Shown here: piece by piece, positions 61,023-64,000 of the stretch | Position numbering within the stretch: position 1 is the first letter of the stretch | Layout: every line of letters starts with the position of its first letter | From: Archegozetes longisetosus | Lineage: Eukaryota; Arthropoda; Arachnida; Sarcoptiformes; Trhypochthoniidae | NCBI GenBank assembly: GCA_018873245.2 | Contig: JAEMBT020000004.1 | Coordinates: 10,102,652-10,166,651 of the forward strand | Length of the DNA: 64,000 nt | Direction of reading: 5' to 3' | The notes under the pieces: generated by a model | What the model saw: the letters and a program-made list of their open reading frames with translations, nothing else | Databases searched by the model: none | Told to the model about the DNA's origin: nothing | Position numbers and translations under genes: made by a program

Positions 61023-62357
61023 CTATGATGGTTGAAAACAATAAACATTTATTTAGTAATAATTAAATTAGATGACAACTAATGCATTGGCGACATAAAA
61101 GTAATCGCACGTTCATTTTTGCCAACCATAGCTTCAACGAAAAGAATGTCAGTTAGAGAAGTAGGCGCTATTTTAACAGCGATAAAATCAAAAATAAAAA
61201 TTCTTTGCTCAACGAGAAACTTCTTAGAAAACTATTCTGTTTTCTTCCATCACATTGGCTTTAATCCAAATGAGAACTGATTGAACTCTAAAAGTTGCCT
61301 AAACTTTAAACTTGATATCAGCAGTTACTGTACTAATGCTGGCATACTATAAGATCAAATAAACATTAACCTTATTTTATATAAACAAAAAAGTTGATTA
61401 TTTTTCTTCATAGTGTCGCAAAACATTAGTTGCCAACAAATCATTAACTACGTTCTTAAATACCTGAAGCAAGTTCCTCAGAGTTGAGATCACACTCTTA
61501 ATATCAGAGGTTAAAATTTGACCAACTTTTCCTTTTAGATAAAATCAAACAAATCTTACACTTAGCTTATTGACAAACTTATTAATCGCAAACTTGAGAA
61601 ACAGTTCGAAAATGCTTCTCACCTTCGCTATCGGTTTGGTTTAGGTATTCGAGTAACTGTTGGCATTTCAAGACTAGACTTTCATTATGACAATCGTTAT
61701 GATTAGTTTGCATTTCAATTGCATTCCTGTTAGGTTGGCATCCATTCATTGCTTAATAAACTTTGTTATGATTGAACCCAAACACAAGCATTCAATAGGA
61801 AAACATTTGTTTGAGTAAAGCTAAACTTATTATTAGCACTTTTGGCATCAAATTGACGACACATTCCATTGAATTGCCATTAAAACGAAACATTTGCTCA
61901 TCAATTCTAACACCAATAATGAATATGATATGCATTACTATTTGGCACGAGCTTTACTTAATTACTATTGAATGTTTGCTAAATTCAAAATCAGAATTAG
62001 TATTGTCTGGTCGGAGCGCCAGACATAACACTACTTAACAACTATACAAAAAAGTGATCATTAAAATGAATCATTTTAAGCAATACTTTATGCTCACAAC
62101 CTAACAATTCATATGAGTTTACGATTCAATCAAAACTTGAATACTTTCAACTATTTAAAACTTAGATCACTTAGTCTTCAGTTATTATTGTTAAACGAAA
62201 ACTAAGTTCAAGTTTAATATGTCTACAGCAATCTTATAGTGATTTGAAGCATTTAAAGACTCATTCACTGAATAAGTTTAGGGAGAATGAGTACTTCTTT
62301 ATATACGTTTATAAAGAGTTATCATTTACTTAATTGAAACGGCTTTTCACATCAGGC
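61023..62357. other. Region upstream of the CCP1 exons
   Basis: Should hold the CCP1 promoter and missing 5' exons on the minus strand, but none can be identified with confidence. Short plus-strand ORFs here (e.g. 61,811-62,038) lack coding character. Confidence 0.3.
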
Positions 62358-62603
62358 ATTCCATAGCAGACTAACTGAACATATGTCAGACTCACTTGTA
62401 TTCCAACGAACAACATTTGGTGAGATACTCATTAAGCGCTTTCTTAAATAAGTCGAACCAATTCTTGATCCAAACGCTAAACCAATTGCAATATCACTTA
62501 GTTTTGATCTCAATCCTGATGAAGACAATGAAGATAATGATGATAATGATGTTGACGATGAGAGTGGACATGATTCTAATGATGCCATCGATTGCATAGA
62601 TTA
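62358..62603 (+). CDS. Possible terminal exon(s) with acidic C-terminus, unknown gene
   Basis: After the acceptor-like TTTTCACATCAG, a frame reads AFHSRLTEHMSDSLVFQRTT to a GTGAGA donor-like site at about 62,420. An in-frame TAA lies in the next 33 nt, which end AAATAAG. The same frame then reads EPILDPNAKPIAISLSFDL, followed by an Asp/Asn/Glu-rich tail and the stop TAA at 62,601-62,603. A 33 nt intron would be shorter than the others here (60 nt or more). The opposite strand is serine-rich and open too, so the call is tentative. No family recognised. Confidence 0.25.
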
Positions 62604-64000
62604 ACAATTGGTTTGATTAATACTGATGTTTATATAACTTTCTGTCAGTCATATTATTCATATAATATTTAGATTAAAATCTCTAAATCTCTTATCGCGT
62701 ATCTCATTCATAACTGACTCAAATCTATAATTAAACTTTAAATCATTTGATGGCTTATGATTAGATCAAACAAATAAGTCATACGAAAAATATGATACAA
62801 GTGTTTAAAACCACACAATTATTATCAGTTTAAGAGTTTAAGTTAAACTATTTCTATCCAAAGTTAAATTTAACAGATTCACTTGTTACTATTTTGTTTT
62901 GATATTGTTTTAACCTAGTTAAAAACAATTGACTCAAGAGGGAGACTCCCAATTCGTATGAGCCAAACTTACACTAACTCACTCTCTACTTATCTATTAC
63001 ATCCTTGTCATCCTTCTAACTTTTACTTATTTTATCGAATGTCTTCGAACAAACTTTCATTTAACTTCGAGACTTTATATCATACCATAGGTTGTCCTAA
63101 AGTTGACTTGTTTCTAATATTAAAAGCCTTAAATAAACTGTTTTGTTGTCGCGATTTTTAAATAGCTAAATGTTCTACTGCATAGCCCGTTCAGTCGTAA
63201 CTGAAAGCCTAACAAACTTCATTTAATGCTTCACTTATAGGCAATTTTTGTCGCTTATATTCAAAATTATTCTGATAGCTGGACAAAATTTAGGTCCACT
63301 TTGACTCACTTATATTAAATAAAAGGAGTATTAATTGTAAGCTAACATAAATTAATTAACTTGATTCAAATTTGAATAATGGGCAAAGCAACAGATAATT
63401 ATTCATTCCATGTACTTATTCACTGTGAATACAAGTGAAAACTCTAATATGATTTTAATATATCTGACAATTTGAAATATTGCTATTCCCTGCCTTTTTA
63501 TACATGTGTTAATATCTTTTTTAAGAATTATGTTGTCATATGACTCTCATAATTAAGGCTTCACTACTTTTTAACACATATCCTGACTTTTATGCAAAAC
63601 TCCAAATGACGGAAATAACTCAAAATATAATCTTCAAAGTGTTGGCATATTATTCGCTTTTATTGTTATTTTACTTTAAACTAAACGTACTTTGGCGACA
63701 GTTTAGGTTTCGAATTACTTTACACTTAGGTTTTAGAAATTTCACAATCGTATCATTTTTGAGAATATTCTCGTTAAAGGCAGTAAATTGTTGAGTTGTC
63801 ACATAAATTATAGTTCAAAAAAACTATATCAATAAATCAGCAAATATTACCTGGTATTCAATTCAAAATCAATAAAATGCTATTTTAAAGTATATAGTAT
63901 AGTATATATAATTATGACGTGCTAACTCCTAAATGATGCCCAAAACGAGTCAACATTTCGAGGTTTTTATTCAACTTATTTTAGTGTTGGGCTTAGAATT
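62604..64000. other. Gene-free AT-rich right edge
   Basis: No supported gene, RNA or repeat apart from short AT-rich runs such as TATAGTATAGTATATATA near 63,893. Confidence 0.3.

Noticed and set aside
61811..62038. Plus-strand 75-codon ORF
   Set aside because: No coding signature; lies where CCP1 upstream sequence is expected.
63540..63794. Plus-strand 84-codon ORF
   Set aside because: Hydrophobic, AT-driven composition with no splice or family support.
1..64000. CRISPR arrays, rRNA, riboswitches, bacterial operons
   Set aside because: No spaced direct repeats, rRNA-like blocks or operon structure; the window is eukaryotic nuclear DNA.

Overview
The window is AT-rich nuclear DNA of an animal, most likely an arthropod. 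The host genes are split by GT-AG introns. Many of these are 60-80 nt, others run to 1-2 kb. The proteins include a gustatory-receptor-like chemoreceptor and a Vreteno-like piRNA factor, which point to arthropods. A chelicerate or mite-like lineage is possible, but that is a guess from overall style.

The left half (about 1-28,000) is accessory DNA. It opens with the 3' part of a GC-richer class-3 lipase-like gene, followed by a foldback MITE and a two-exon chemoreceptor. The stop codon of that chemoreceptor lies inside the terminal repeat of a 2.5 kb DNA transposon. From 7,741 to 17,605 three related copies of a ~450 bp repeat surround a Merlin element with ~180 bp inverted repeats, a broken hAT transposase and fragments of an AT-rich, Polinton/adintovirus-type family-B DNA polymerase. 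A 906-codon intronless NB-ARC/TPR gene of bacterial style follows at 19,299-22,019. Then come MITEs and a small two-exon secreted protein gene (25,521-25,962).

The right half (about 29,600-61,000) is conserved host sequence: CREBRF/REPTOR transcription factor (+), Sec20/BNIP1 SNARE (-), ELAPOR/EIG121 endosome-lysosome receptor (+), a Vreteno/TDRD1-like RRM-MYND-Tudor protein (+), AP-3 delta adaptin (+) and cytosolic carboxypeptidase 1 (-). Several act in membrane traffic (Sec20, AP-3, ELAPOR), but they are on mixed strands with separate spacing and nothing suggests co-regulation. Between ELAPOR and the Vreteno-like gene lies a 1,991 bp element with TTAA duplications and piggyBac-like ends. 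Its only visible gene is a Fanzor (eukaryotic TnpB-type RNA-guided nuclease). A 615 bp hAT derivative with a perfect 8 bp duplication lies nearby.

The most interesting observations are the Fanzor element, a duplicated pair of equal-length, same-phase exons in AP-3 delta that look mutually exclusive, the nested composite at 7.7-17.6 kb, the chemoreceptor that ends in a transposon, and an apparent 20-nt intron or lesion in the lipase. Single-base frame breaks in or near homopolymers in conserved genes suggest residual assembly indels, so pseudogene calls should be read with care.
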